Source: Chlorobiota bacterium (lineage in GTDB: Bacteria; Bacteroidota; Bacteroidia; Bacteroidales; JAADGE01). Taken from it: a DNA stretch of 34,133 bases. The DNA is taken from contig JAADDR010000058.1 in assembly GCA_013153865.1 (NCBI GenBank), positions 1-34,133 on the forward strand. The letters run 5' to 3'. The notes beneath the pieces were generated by a model. It saw only the letters and a list, made by a program, of their open reading frames with translations, searched no databases and was not told the DNA's origin. A program made the position numbers and the translations under genes. Shown piece after piece: positions 16,629-24,970 of the stretch; position 1 is the stretch's first letter, and the number at the start of each line of letters is the position of its first letter.

Positions 16629-17921
16629 ATGAAACTGCACATATTAATCTCCGTTCTGTTTTTTTATATTTTCACAACTTCTTTTTCGCAAAACATCAAT
16701 AAACTGAATAAAATATTCTACGGCGGCAACTTTGCCGAAGCTGCCGAAACCGCCGAAAAACTCATATCCGAACATCCCGGCAACGCCGAACTGCACTACA
16801 AATGCGGCATATCATTCGAAATGATTAACCGCTGCAAACAAGCCGAAAAACATCTTGCAAAAGCATACATGCTCGATTCCCTTAACACCGTTTACCTGAA
16901 TGCTTACGCAAACATCTCCGAAATTATGCAAAACCGTAAAAAAGCCGTTTCATTATACCTCAAAACTTTAAAAATCGATTCAGTAAATTTTAATGCTTTA
17001 AACAATCTGGCAAAACTAAATTTCATAAATAAAAACTACAAAAAAGCATCGGCATATTACCTCGCTTTGGCAAAACAAGACTCTTTAAATCCTTATTATT
17101 ACCGCAAAACCGGATTATGCAAACTGAAACAAAACAAACCCGGCGATGCTCTCAAATATTACATAAAAGCATATCTGACCGATACAACCGACAATTTAAA
17201 TATTCAAAGTGCCGCTTCGGCATATCTTAAAACAAAAAAATACGACAAAGCAATCGAAATGTGCAAAAAAGGAATAAAAAACGATTCGGTATTTCCCGGA
17301 TTTTACAAAATAACGGGAGACGCACATTTTGCCAAAAATCATTATTTTCGTGCCGTTCCTTTCTATAAAAAAACTGTTTCGCTCGGCGACTCGTCATACA
17401 ACACCGTAAAACGACTCGGAATATCGCTTTGCGAAACAAAAAAATACGAAGATGCTTTGCCTTACAACATCGCAGTATTTAACGCCGACTCGTCGTCTTA
17501 TTCAAACACATTATACTTGTGCCGTAATTATCTCGGACTAAAAAATTACGACAAATCATTGCAATACGCCGAAAAAACATTAAAACTGCTCAGATTCGCA
17601 AAAGCAATTTCTCACGACCTATACGACGATATGGCAAAAGCTTATTCAGGAAAAGGAGAATACAAAAAAGCAATAGAAATGTATAACAAAAGACTTAACG
17701 TCTTCGACAATACCTCAAAACGATTCAAACTTTACAACTATTACAACATAGCACTAAATTACGACAAACTAAACGACAAAAAAAATGCACTTAAATACTA
17801 CGAAAAAACAGCAAAAATAATAAAAAACGGACCGCTTTTCGATAAAGAAAACCCTTGGTATAAATATTCGAACAAACGAATTACCGAAATAAAAGAAGAT
17901 ATGTTTTTTGAAGGAGAATAA
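16629..17921 (+). CDS. Exported tetratricopeptide-repeat protein
   Basis: A 430-residue protein with a signal peptide (MKLHILISVLFFYIFTTSFS, cleavage near SQN) followed by about nine or ten TPR motifs covering nearly the whole mature chain. Clear units include AELHYKCGISFEMINRCKQA, YYYRKTGLCKLKQNKPGDAL, SYNTVKRLGISLCETKKYED and DDMAKAYSGKGEYKKAIEMY. TPR arrays are protein-binding scaffolds; the partner is not indicated by sequence. The protein is presumably periplasmic. The gene is separated from the next by 98 bases carrying a promoter, so it is probably monocistronic. Its 5' side carries the unusual inverted-repeat structure at 16533-16596. Confidence 0.85.
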   Translation: MKLHILISVLFFYIFTTSFSQNINKLNKIFYGGNFAEAAETAEKLISEHPGNAELHYKCGISFEMINRCKQAEKHLAKAYMLDSLNTVYLNAYANISEIMQNRKKAVSLYLKTLKIDSVNFNALNNLAKLNFINKNYKKASAYYLALAKQDSLNPYYYRKTGLCKLKQNKPGDALKYYIKAYLTDTTDNLNIQSAASAYLKTKKYDKAIEMCKKGIKNDSVFPGFYKITGDAHFAKNHYFRAVPFYKKTVSLGDSSYNTVKRLGISLCETKKYEDALPYNIAVFNADSSSYSNTLYLCRNYLGLKNYDKSLQYAEKTLKLLRFAKAISHDLYDDMAKAYSGKGEYKKAIEMYNKRLNVFDNTSKRFKLYNYYNIALNYDKLNDKKNALKYYEKTAKIIKNGPLFDKENPWYKYSNKRITEIKEDMFFEGE

Positions 17922-17964
17922 CCGCAAAACTATTTAGAATCATTCTGAATTATTAAAAAATTTC

Positions 17965-17978
17965 TTATGCAAGCATAA
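17965..17978. promoter_or_regulatory. 6-bp dyad upstream of the Fe-S oxidoreductase promoter
   Basis: TTATGC and GCATAA flank AA as a perfect inverted repeat, seven bases upstream of the -7 box at 17986-17993. Its position would let a bound protein block or assist RNA polymerase. Support is limited to position and symmetry. Confidence 0.3.
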
Positions 17979-17985
17979 TATTTAT

Positions 17986-17993
17986 TATATTTG
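17986..17993 (+). promoter_or_regulatory. -7 box for the Fe-S oxidoreductase gene
   Basis: TATATTTG matches the TAnnTTTG core exactly and lies 26 bases before the ATG at 18020, predicting a leader of about 20 nt. The -33 region lacks a clear TTG. Confidence 0.55.
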
Positions 17994-18019
17994 AAACGCA
18001 AATTTTAAATATAATAAAA

Positions 18020-20128
18020 ATGACCGGACATATAATATTTATCGCAGTAACACTCGCAGCGGCAGGAATACTTGCTTGGAGTTTTTCACGTATTTTCAGA
18101 ATTATCAGTCTTCTTAAAAAACCGTATTCAATCGCTAACACGGGCGAAAGAATAGGATTACTGTTCAAAAACGTCCTCGGACAAAAAAAGATTTTGAGAT
18201 TTCGCACGGCAGGTATAATGCACGCCCTCGTATTTTGGGGATTCTTACTTATAACATTCGGCTCGGCGGAAATGCTTATCGACGGATTACTCGGGACTCC
18301 TTTCGATGCCGACCCGGCTAACGACCGTATTTTCTCGGCTCTCGGACCCGTTTACGACATCCTCATTGCGGGAGGAGATATTTTTGCATGGGTTATTCTG
18401 ATTCTCGTAATTGCATTTCTGATAAGACGAAATTTTTTGCACGTAAAACGGTTTTCCGGAAAAGAAATGAGACATCGAGACCACAAAGACGCAACATTTG
18501 CACTTATTCTGATATTACTTTTAATGGTAAGTCTTATAGGTATGAACGCCGCATATGTAGCGCATGCAGGTGCCGACGCAAAAGGAATCTTCCCCGTAAG
18601 TTCTCTTATGGCGGGACTTATTCCGCATAATTCCTCTCTCACAATCGAAATGTTTATGTGGTGGGCACACATCCTGCTGATTTTCTTCTTTGCAAATTAT
18701 CTGCCTTATTCAAAACATTTTCACGTATTTATGTCGGCGCCCAATGTTTACTTGTCGAAAACCGAACCGCTTACCAAAATGAACGAAATGGAATCGGTAA
18801 CAAAAGAAGTAAAACTTATGCTCAATCCCGATGCTCCCCTGCCCGAAGACGAAGGAGAACCCGAACGTTTCGGCATGAAAGACGTTGAAGACGGAACATG
18901 GAAAAATTATCTCGATTCGCTCGCATGCACACAATGCGGAAGATGCACGTCGGTATGCCCCGCAAATCAAACCGGAAAACTTCTTTCGCCGCGCAAAGTA
19001 GTTCTTGACTACCGCCGCCGTATGGAAGAAAAAATGAACGGACTGCTGAAAGAAGGAAAATCATACCAAGACGGAAAATCATTATATCCGGATTACACGA
19101 CTTACGAAGAACTTTGGGCTTGCACCACTTGTAACGCATGCGCACAAGAATGCCCCGTTAACATAGACCACCCCTCTATGATTCTCGAAATGAGAAGATA
19201 CATATTCCTCGAAGAATCTAAAGCTCCGGCACTTATAAACGCAATGTCAACAAATATAGAAAACAACGGTGCTCCTTGGAAATACTCCGCTGCCGACAGA
19301 TTTAACTGGGCAGACAATCTTAAAATTAAAATTAACGGCGAAGAAAAAGACGTTAAAGTTCCGCTTATGGCGGATAAATTTGCCGAAGGCAAAAAACCGG
19401 AATATCTGTTCTGGGTAGGAAGTGCGGGAAGCTACGACGAAGGAGGTATGGAAATATCGCGTAATTTTGCAAAAATACTCGAATACGCAAAAGTCGATTA
19501 CGCTTGCCTCGGAACCGAAGAAACAGACTCGGGCGACAATGCAAAACGTGCCGGAAACGAATTTTTATTCCAAATGCAGGCATTTATGAACATAGAAATA
19601 ATGAACGGATACGAAGTTAAAAAAATAATAACTTGCGATCCTCACGATTTCAATACTCTTAAAAACGAATATCCCGACCTCGGAGGCAAATACGAAGTAA
19701 TACACCATACTCAATTTATCAAACAACTTGCCGAAGAAGGTAAAATTAATTTAAACCATAAAATATTCGAAAACAAAAAAATAACATACCACGACCCCTG
19801 CTACCTCGGAAGAGGAAACGGCGAATACGAAGCTCCGAGATTTATTGTCGAAAAAATCGGAACTCTTACGGAAATGCACAGAAACAAAAGCCGTTCGCTT
19901 TGCTGCGGAGCCGGAGGAACACAAATGTTTAAAGAAGCGGAAAAAGGCGACAAAGAAATCTACGAATTAAGAACCGAAGATGCCGTGCAAACAGGATGCG
20001 ACATTATAGCCACAGCTTGCCCCATGTGTATGACGATGATGAAAGACGGCGTAAAAATGAAAAACAAAGAACAAGAAATCCGGGTTAAAGACATAGCCGA
20101 AATAGTTGTCGAAAGTTTAAATATTTAA
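18020..20128 (+). CDS. Membrane (Fe-S)-binding oxidoreductase, HdrD/FadF-like
   Basis: A 702-residue fusion. The first ~250 residues contain about five or six membrane helices of the NarI/HdrE kind (for example AAGILAWSFSRIFRI, IMHALVFWGFLLITF), likely to hold b-type heme and face the quinone pool. Two [4Fe-4S] motifs follow: CTQCGRCTSVCPAN and CTTCNACAQECPVN. The C-terminal half has one complete cysteine-rich CCG module (HDPCYLGRGN, SLCCGAGG, TACPMCMTMM). The earlier CCG module is degenerate: only isolated Cys remain (YACLGTEETDSG, ITCDPHD). In this family such proteins pass electrons between a soluble partner, often electron-transfer flavoprotein, and quinone; here no etfAB or dehydrogenase gene is adjacent, so the partner is unknown. 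A -7 box and a downstream hairpin pair suggest a single-gene transcript. Confidence 0.75.
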   Translation: MTGHIIFIAVTLAAAGILAWSFSRIFRIISLLKKPYSIANTGERIGLLFKNVLGQKKILRFRTAGIMHALVFWGFLLITFGSAEMLIDGLLGTPFDADPANDRIFSALGPVYDILIAGGDIFAWVILILVIAFLIRRNFLHVKRFSGKEMRHRDHKDATFALILILLLMVSLIGMNAAYVAHAGADAKGIFPVSSLMAGLIPHNSSLTIEMFMWWAHILLIFFFANYLPYSKHFHVFMSAPNVYLSKTEPLTKMNEMESVTKEVKLMLNPDAPLPEDEGEPERFGMKDVEDGTWKNYLDSLACTQCGRCTSVCPANQTGKLLSPRKVVLDYRRRMEEKMNGLLKEGKSYQDGKSLYPDYTTYEELWACTTCNACAQECPVNIDHPSMILEMRRYIFLEESKAPALINAMSTNIENNGAPWKYSAADRFNWADNLKIKINGEEKDVKVPLMADKFAEGKKPEYLFWVGSAGSYDEGGMEISRNFAKILEYAKVDYACLGTEETDSGDNAKRAGNEFLFQMQAFMNIEIMNGYEVKKIITCDPHDFNTLKNEYPDLGGKYEVIHHTQFIKQLAEEGKINLNHKIFENKKITYHDPCYLGRGNGEYEAPRFIVEKIGTLTEMHRNKSRSLCCGAGGTQMFKEAEKGDKEIYELRTEDAVQTGCDIIATACPMCMTMMKDGVKMKNKEQEIRVKDIAEIVVESLNI

Positions 20129-20138
20129 CGCACGAAAA

Positions 20139-20160
20139 AAGCCCGAAATAAACCGGGCTT
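20139..20160. terminator. GC-rich hairpin downstream of the Fe-S oxidoreductase
   Basis: AAGCCCG and CGGGCTT form a strong stem around about eight bases. It lacks a full T-tract on the plus strand, so on its own it is a weak terminator. Next to the hairpin at 20173-20197 it probably adds 3'-end protection or a second stop; on the minus strand an A-rich 5' side becomes a T-run after the stem. Confidence 0.55.
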
Positions 20161-20172
20161 CTAATATTTCCG

Positions 20173-20197
20173 AAAAAGAGGCGTTGCCTCTTTTTTT
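20173..20197. terminator. Bidirectional terminator between convergent genes
   Basis: AAAAAGAGGC-GTT-GCCTCTTTTT is a perfect ten-bp hairpin with a T-tract on the plus strand and another on the minus strand. It ends the Fe-S oxidoreductase transcript. The T-run overlaps the TAA stop of the convergent OmpA-like gene (20196-20198). Confidence 0.88.
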
Positions 20198-22316
20198 ATT
20201 TATACCATTCAAGTTCCCGGATAAACGCATCGGTAAATCCCATTCCGTGAACGGTTATCAAATATTTTTCGGCATCGGATTTATATTTATATTTTCCGTA
20301 AGTATAATGATATAATCCGTCTTTTCCGGTTCGTATTTTTACTTTTCCTCTGAAATCTTTAAAATAAGAATGCGTATCGGGCAACTTTCTCCTGAAAGCA
20401 CCGAGTTGTATCGTATAAACTCCGCTTATGCTTCCGTTGTCCAAATCGCCGGCATCTGTTTCGGTACTTGCAACAACATCGGTAAAAGCGTTATCAGCAC
20501 CGTCTTTATCCAATACGGTAACTAAAATATCCGACTTATCCGAACCGTAATCCAATAAATCAACAAAAATTCTGCTTTCGGGAATACTTCGTGATTTTAA
20601 ATAATCGATAATTTCCTGTTTCCTTTTTTTACCGGTTTCTTCCGGTGTCGATTCCGAAGAATATAAATCAATTACCAAATCCGGATTTAATTTTAAAAAT
20701 CTTGACAAAGTATTTAAAAACAATTCATTTTCATTATTTAAACTTTCGTTGTCGCCTTCAAAATCCATCGAATAAATTTTGTGTACCTTACCTCTGTTGA
20801 TTTTTTCAAGAACATATGTCCCCAAATCTTTATTTTCTTCACCGTAAGGAGCCGAAAAAGTAAAAGCCTCAAAAAAATGACCGTCGGACTCGAGCGAAAC
20901 AAAATAATTATAATCTCGTTTTACACCGAAAGAAAAATCTCCGGACTCGTCGGCTTTCCCTCTGTAAACACTTTTTTTATTATCGGAATTATTTACGTTA
21001 ACGGAACATATTGTCCCTTCTTCGTCGGTAACATTACCTTTTACCGTAAGATAAAGCAAGGAAGAATCTGCATAATTAACCTTAAAAATATCGCCTCTGC
21101 CCTTACCTTCCGGACGTTTAGACATAAAATAAGCAATTTTATTGTCGCTCGTTACGTAATAAAACAAATCATCTTCTACGGAATTAACGGGCATACCCAA
21201 ATTTTCGGGATCATTAAAACGACCTTTACCGTTACCCTTCGCACTGAATATATCATATCCGCCGATGGAATTATGTCCCTTAGACGAAAAATATAATGTC
21301 CCGTCTTCATGAATAAACGGACTTTCTTCATCAAACTTAGTATTTATTTTTTTTCCGAGATTTTTCGGCTCCGACCAAGCATCTCCTTTTTTCTTAATAT
21401 AATAGATGTCTTTTCCGCCTCTGCCTCCGGGTCTGTCGCTCGAAAAATAACAAATAGTGCGATCTTCGTTCATGGAAGCATGCATCTCGTTATATTTAGA
21501 ATTAACCGGTTTAAATTTTACCGGTTTTGTCCAATTATTTCCTTTAAATTCACTGGTATAAATATCTCCGTCTTTATATAAAAGCATAAAACTGCCGTCT
21601 TTCGAAACCCAGCAATCAGCCTCGTTATCCTTAGAATTTAAAGGTTTGGAATAAGGATCCGGTTCTCTGTCGTTTTCGTTATTCAAATTTATGAAAAAGA
21701 TATTTTCGTCGTATTCTCCGTCAGGTGTTTTTTCGTCTCTGAAACTTGTCTTTTCCTTCGATGTATAAATAAATATTCCTTTATCTTCTATGTAAAAAGG
21801 CGAATGTTGAGTCATTTCCGTATTTATACCGTCTCCCGGAGATATAATCTTCAACAATTTCTTTTTCTTAAACTCTTCTTTTGCCGCTTCGCATGCACGG
21901 ATTTCATTTTCTAAAATATCTACCGACTTATATTTTTTATATTCCTTGTTTATAATCAATTCATTATATATCTTTATCGCATCATCAAACATATAATTGG
22001 CATGATATGCTTTCCCGAGCAAGAACTTTGCATTTATAAAATCCTCTTTTTTGCGTTTATTTTCAAATATCCTTACAGCTTTTTGCAAAGCGGGTATCGC
22101 CAAATCGTGTATTTGAGGTGTTCTCAAATAACATTCTCCCAAATACATGTGATATTCTCCCTTGTCGGGATATTTCTCTACCAATTTCTCAAATGCTTTT
22201 ATTGCTTCGGGAATATTATCCGAAGCCAATAACTTTTCTGCTTTTTTGGCATTTTGAGAATATACCGGAGACAATAAAAACAATACCGTAAATAAAAAAA
22301 GTAATAATCGTTTCAT
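20196..22316 (-). CDS. TPR/PD40/OmpA-like outer-membrane protein with C-terminal SPOR domain
   Basis: I start this at 22314-22316, where the signal peptide MKRLLLFLFTVLFLLSPVYSQ begins, giving 706 residues; the frame extends 15 codons upstream without reason. The order is: TPR-like helices (about 20-140); PD40/WD40-like propeller blades (about 165-415, with ICYFSSDRPGGRGGKDIYYI, DGTLYFSSKGHNSIGGYDIF and AYFMSKRPEGKGRGDIF); a carboxypeptidase-regulatory-like beta domain (about 415-505); a degenerate OmpA domain (about 510-600); and a SPOR domain (about 630-706, from GVYTIQLGAFRRKLP). The TPR-propeller-beta-OmpA order is that of PorE, the T9SS protein that ties the machine to peptidoglycan. Here the OmpA consensus around its peptidoglycan-binding Asp is altered (LYSSESTPEETG for the usual GHTDNxG), while the following KRKQEIIDYLKSRSI keeps an Arg. 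SPOR binds stripped glycan strands and may supply the wall contact instead. Confidence 0.8.
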   Translation of the reverse strand: MKRLLLFLFTVLFLLSPVYSQNAKKAEKLLASDNIPEAIKAFEKLVEKYPDKGEYHMYLGECYLRTPQIHDLAIPALQKAVRIFENKRKKEDFINAKFLLGKAYHANYMFDDAIKIYNELIINKEYKKYKSVDILENEIRACEAAKEEFKKKKLLKIISPGDGINTEMTQHSPFYIEDKGIFIYTSKEKTSFRDEKTPDGEYDENIFFINLNNENDREPDPYSKPLNSKDNEADCWVSKDGSFMLLYKDGDIYTSEFKGNNWTKPVKFKPVNSKYNEMHASMNEDRTICYFSSDRPGGRGGKDIYYIKKKGDAWSEPKNLGKKINTKFDEESPFIHEDGTLYFSSKGHNSIGGYDIFSAKGNGKGRFNDPENLGMPVNSVEDDLFYYVTSDNKIAYFMSKRPEGKGRGDIFKVNYADSSLLYLTVKGNVTDEEGTICSVNVNNSDNKKSVYRGKADESGDFSFGVKRDYNYFVSLESDGHFFEAFTFSAPYGEENKDLGTYVLEKINRGKVHKIYSMDFEGDNESLNNENELFLNTLSRFLKLNPDLVIDLYSSESTPEETGKKRKQEIIDYLKSRSIPESRIFVDLLDYGSDKSDILVTVLDKDGADNAFTDVVASTETDAGDLDNGSISGVYTIQLGAFRRKLPDTHSYFKDFRGKVKIRTGKDGLYHYTYGKYKYKSDAEKYLITVHGMGFTDAFIRELEWYK

Positions 22317-22512
22317 AACAAATATAAATTTTATGTTTCTTCTAAAACAACAATCGTGCAAAAGATTTATTCCGGTATAAAATCAACAAACTAAATAAAG
22401 ACAAAAGTATCATAAACATTATTTTTATTGATAATTATTTGATAATTTAGCATATTATTTTAGTCAGACAATATTCATTTACCACAGAATCAAAACTAAA
22501 AAACAAAACATC

Positions 22513-23079
22513 ATGAAATACAAAACAACATTAATTTTATTAATACTAATCGGATTATTTGCATGTAAAAACGAAAAACCAAACAAAACCGGTTACAAAA
22601 AAAACAACACCGAAGAATCTGTCAATATTAACCCTGAAAATTTCAATCCCGAAAAATCCGCTATTAAAGTAGCGGATACGATTATGTATATAACAAACGT
22701 TAAAAACCCCGTGCCGGAAAATGCTTACTACATGGACCAATGGCTGGGAGGCGCAAAAATACAACTTCTTGCCGATAAAATTTTTGATGCCGTATATGCA
22801 GGCAAACTTAAAGCATATAATTACATTACGGGAAAAGAAATGACAATACAAGAAGTTAAAGAACTGGAAAAAGAATTCGACCGGAAAAACATAGGACAAA
22901 TACTGTTTACGGAAGACTGGTATTTCGACCCGGAAAACTTAAAAATGTATAAACAGGTTAATTCCCTTATGCTTGCATACTTCAGATACGACGAAGACGG
23001 AAATCTGCTCGGCAATAAAGCCGGAATACGCGTTTATTTTAACGGAACAAAACCTATGAGAGGAGCTCAGGACTATTAA
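22513..23079 (+). CDS. GldN/PorN-like lipoprotein
   Basis: A 188-residue lipoprotein with signal MKYKTTLILLILIGLFAC; the acylated Cys is residue 18. After an Asn/Glu-rich linker, the part from about residue 55 to the end resembles the core of the T9SS and gliding protein GldN/PorN. It has a small helical section ending AGKLKAYNYITGKE, then ILFTEDWYFDPENLKMYKQ, matching the GldN block with a Trp-Tyr-Phe-Asp strand, and a late GIRVYFNGT strand where GldN has its FWIYYP segment. GldN forms periplasmic rings with the lipoprotein GldK; a lipidated GldN-like paralogue would be unusual. No gldKLMN gene is adjacent. The call is by motif pattern and needs a profile search. It precedes the dehydrogenase gene by 18 bases, so they are probably co-transcribed. 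Confidence 0.5.
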   Translation: MKYKTTLILLILIGLFACKNEKPNKTGYKKNNTEESVNINPENFNPEKSAIKVADTIMYITNVKNPVPENAYYMDQWLGGAKIQLLADKIFDAVYAGKLKAYNYITGKEMTIQEVKELEKEFDRKNIGQILFTEDWYFDPENLKMYKQVNSLMLAYFRYDEDGNLLGNKAGIRVYFNGTKPMRGAQDY

Positions 23080-23097
23080 CATTACAACTTTTTTAAA

Positions 23098-24045
23098 ATG
23101 CTGAATATATTAATTGCGGAACCGACACACGAAATATTAAAAATAAAATTAAAAAATGAGGGGTTTAATTGCGATTACATACCGGAAACCGATATCGAAA
23201 AATTAACCGCAAGAATTACCGGATACGAAGGATTGATTGTAAGAAGCAAATTCAAAATAGATAAAAATTTTATAGACAAAGCTCCCAAACTTAAATTCAT
23301 CGCAAGAGCAGGTGCCGGACTCGAAAATATCGATACCGAATATGCCGAAAGCAAAAAAATTAAAATTATAAATTCTCCGGAAGGCAATAAAGATTCGGTT
23401 GCGGAACACGCAACGGGAATGCTGCTTACATTAATGCACAAAATTAAAATTGCAGACTCCGAAGTAAGAAAAGGTATTTGGAACAGAAAAAATACAGGCA
23501 CGGAAATTAAAGGTAAAACAATCGGAATAATCGGATACGGAAATACAGGAAGCGCATTTGCCGACAGAATGAAAGGATTTTACGCAAATATAAAAGCTTA
23601 CGACAAATACAAAACCGGTTTCTCCGACAATTCGGTAAAAGAAGTTACTCTCGAAAAATTATTTAACGAAACAGATATATTAAGTATCCACCTGCCGCTT
23701 ACAAAAGAAACAAAATTTATGATTAACGATAACTTTATAAATAAATTCAAAAAAAACATATACATCATAAATACATCAAGAGGAAAAATATTAAACACGA
23801 ACGATTTGGTAAAAAACTTAAAATCCGGAAAAGTTAAAGGCGCATGCCTTGACGTATTGGAATACGAAAAAACATCTTTCGAAGATATATTTGAAGGACA
23901 AAACTCCGAATCTCTAAAATATCTCGTTAACTCGGAAAATGTCATCCTTACACCTCATATTGCAGGCAGTTCGGAAGAATCTTACAAAAAAATCGCAGAA
24001 GTCTTGGCGAATAAAATTATAAACGAATTTAAAAACAATCGTTAA
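23098..24045 (+). CDS. serA: D-2-hydroxyacid dehydrogenase, SerA-like (phosphoglycerate dehydrogenase)
   Basis: A 315-residue NAD-dependent dehydrogenase of the D-isomer-specific 2-hydroxyacid family. The nucleotide-binding motif is GIIGYGNTGSAFA with an Asp at the end of the next strand (IKAYDKYK), favouring NAD over NADP. The catalytic Arg is in NTSRGKIL, the Glu in LDVLEYE, and the His in LTPHIAGSS near residue 286. AGAGLENID resembles 3-phosphoglycerate dehydrogenases, the first step of serine synthesis. It lacks the C-terminal ACT domain of the long SerA forms, as is common in Bacteroidota, so feedback by serine is not indicated. No serC or serB is nearby, so another 2-hydroxyacid substrate remains possible. 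Its stop codon overlaps the stop of the convergent pssA. Confidence 0.75.
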   Translation: MLNILIAEPTHEILKIKLKNEGFNCDYIPETDIEKLTARITGYEGLIVRSKFKIDKNFIDKAPKLKFIARAGAGLENIDTEYAESKKIKIINSPEGNKDSVAEHATGMLLTLMHKIKIADSEVRKGIWNRKNTGTEIKGKTIGIIGYGNTGSAFADRMKGFYANIKAYDKYKTGFSDNSVKEVTLEKLFNETDILSIHLPLTKETKFMINDNFINKFKKNIYIINTSRGKILNTNDLVKNLKSGKVKGACLDVLEYEKTSFEDIFEGQNSESLKYLVNSENVILTPHIAGSSEESYKKIAEVLANKIINEFKNNR

Positions 24046-24875
24046 GAACGTTTTTTTACCGCCAAATCTTTAATATCAATACCTATACAGAACAAAATAT
24101 ATAAAATAATAATAAACGGTATGGCAAAACACTGAAAAAAAACAAGCAACAATACCGAAATAATTAAAAAAACATATTTTGCCGAATTCTTTTTAAAAGA
24201 ATAATTATCAAGCTTAAACGAAAACATCGGCATTTCAACCAATTGCAATACGGCAAAAACAAAAATCGAAATAACGTAAAACCAAACATCCGTCAAAACA
24301 TAAACCTGCAAACCTATAACGCCGAGAATAAACTCAAACGGCATATCAACATCAAGCCAATCTTTTAAAACCGTTAAATTATCAGGGTCAAACACATTTA
24401 CCAAAGGTAAAGAAGCAAAAAATATTGCAGATACGGGAACGGGCAAACCCAAAAAATAATTACTCTGACGCCTGTCGGCATTAAATTTTGCCAACCGTAA
24501 AGCCGCAGCTATAATCAATACTAAAGGTGTCAATAAAATTAATATCTGAGACCCGGACAAATCAGCGGAAAACTCTCGTATTTCCATTGCCGCTTTCAAC
24601 ATCTGATAAACAATAACGGCGGGAGCAATACCGAAACTCACAATATCCGACAAAGAATCCAAATACTTACCCGTTACGGAAACAGAACCGGTCAATCGTG
24701 CCGCAAAACCGTCTATAAAATCAAAAAAAGCCGCTGCAAAAATTAAATAAGCGGCATAACTTAAATTGTCCGGATGCTCGAATGCATACAAAATTGCGGA
24801 ACTTCCGAAAATCAAATTCAACAACGTAAAGACATTCGGCAAACTGAAATATCTCAATTCTTTATTTTTATTCAT
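24042..24875 (-). CDS. pssA: CDP-diacylglycerol--serine O-phosphatidyltransferase
   Basis: A 277-residue integral membrane protein with about eight hydrophobic segments. The CDP-alcohol phosphotransferase signature is complete: FDFIDGFAARLTG followed by GKYLDSLSD fits D-x2-DG-x2-AR-x8-G-x3-D-x3-D. The N-terminal SLPNVFTLLNLIFG is typical of bacterial PssA. It makes phosphatidylserine, the precursor of phosphatidylethanolamine, using serine; the tail-to-tail serA-like gene would feed the same substrate, which may be coincidence. The start ATG at 24873-24875 faces the PorV/PorQ-like gene across 95 bases. No exact -7 box was found on this strand. Confidence 0.9.
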   Translation of the reverse strand: MNKNKELRYFSLPNVFTLLNLIFGSSAILYAFEHPDNLSYAAYLIFAAAFFDFIDGFAARLTGSVSVTGKYLDSLSDIVSFGIAPAVIVYQMLKAAMEIREFSADLSGSQILILLTPLVLIIAAALRLAKFNADRRQSNYFLGLPVPVSAIFFASLPLVNVFDPDNLTVLKDWLDVDMPFEFILGVIGLQVYVLTDVWFYVISIFVFAVLQLVEMPMFSFKLDNYSFKKNSAKYVFLIISVLLLVFFQCFAIPFIIILYILFCIGIDIKDLAVKKRS

Positions 24876-24970
24876 AATAAAATAATATTTTTACACCATG
24901 CAATAAGTAACCGCTTTTGCAGTTTTAAAATCAAATTAACGTTTGGTAAAAATATCCTAAATTTTACGAA

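Noticed and set aside
20781-21296. A 171-codon open frame on the plus strand opposite the OmpA-like gene
   Set aside because: It is fully inside a well-supported gene on the other strand, has no recognisable domain or promoter, and its composition is that of an antisense shadow.
22319-22326. TATATTTG on the minus strand beside the OmpA-like start codon as its promoter
   Set aside because: Transcription from it would begin inside the coding sequence, after the ATG at 22316.
22317-22512. The 196-bp divergent gap searched for a small RNA or clear promoters
   Set aside because: No hairpin with a T-tract, riboswitch-like fold or exact -33/-7 pair was seen in it.
24946-24965. TTTG followed after 12 bases by a TAnnTTT-like box, seen before several genes
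   Set aside because: The spacing is shorter than the known 19 bases and such pairs are expected by chance in AT-rich gaps.
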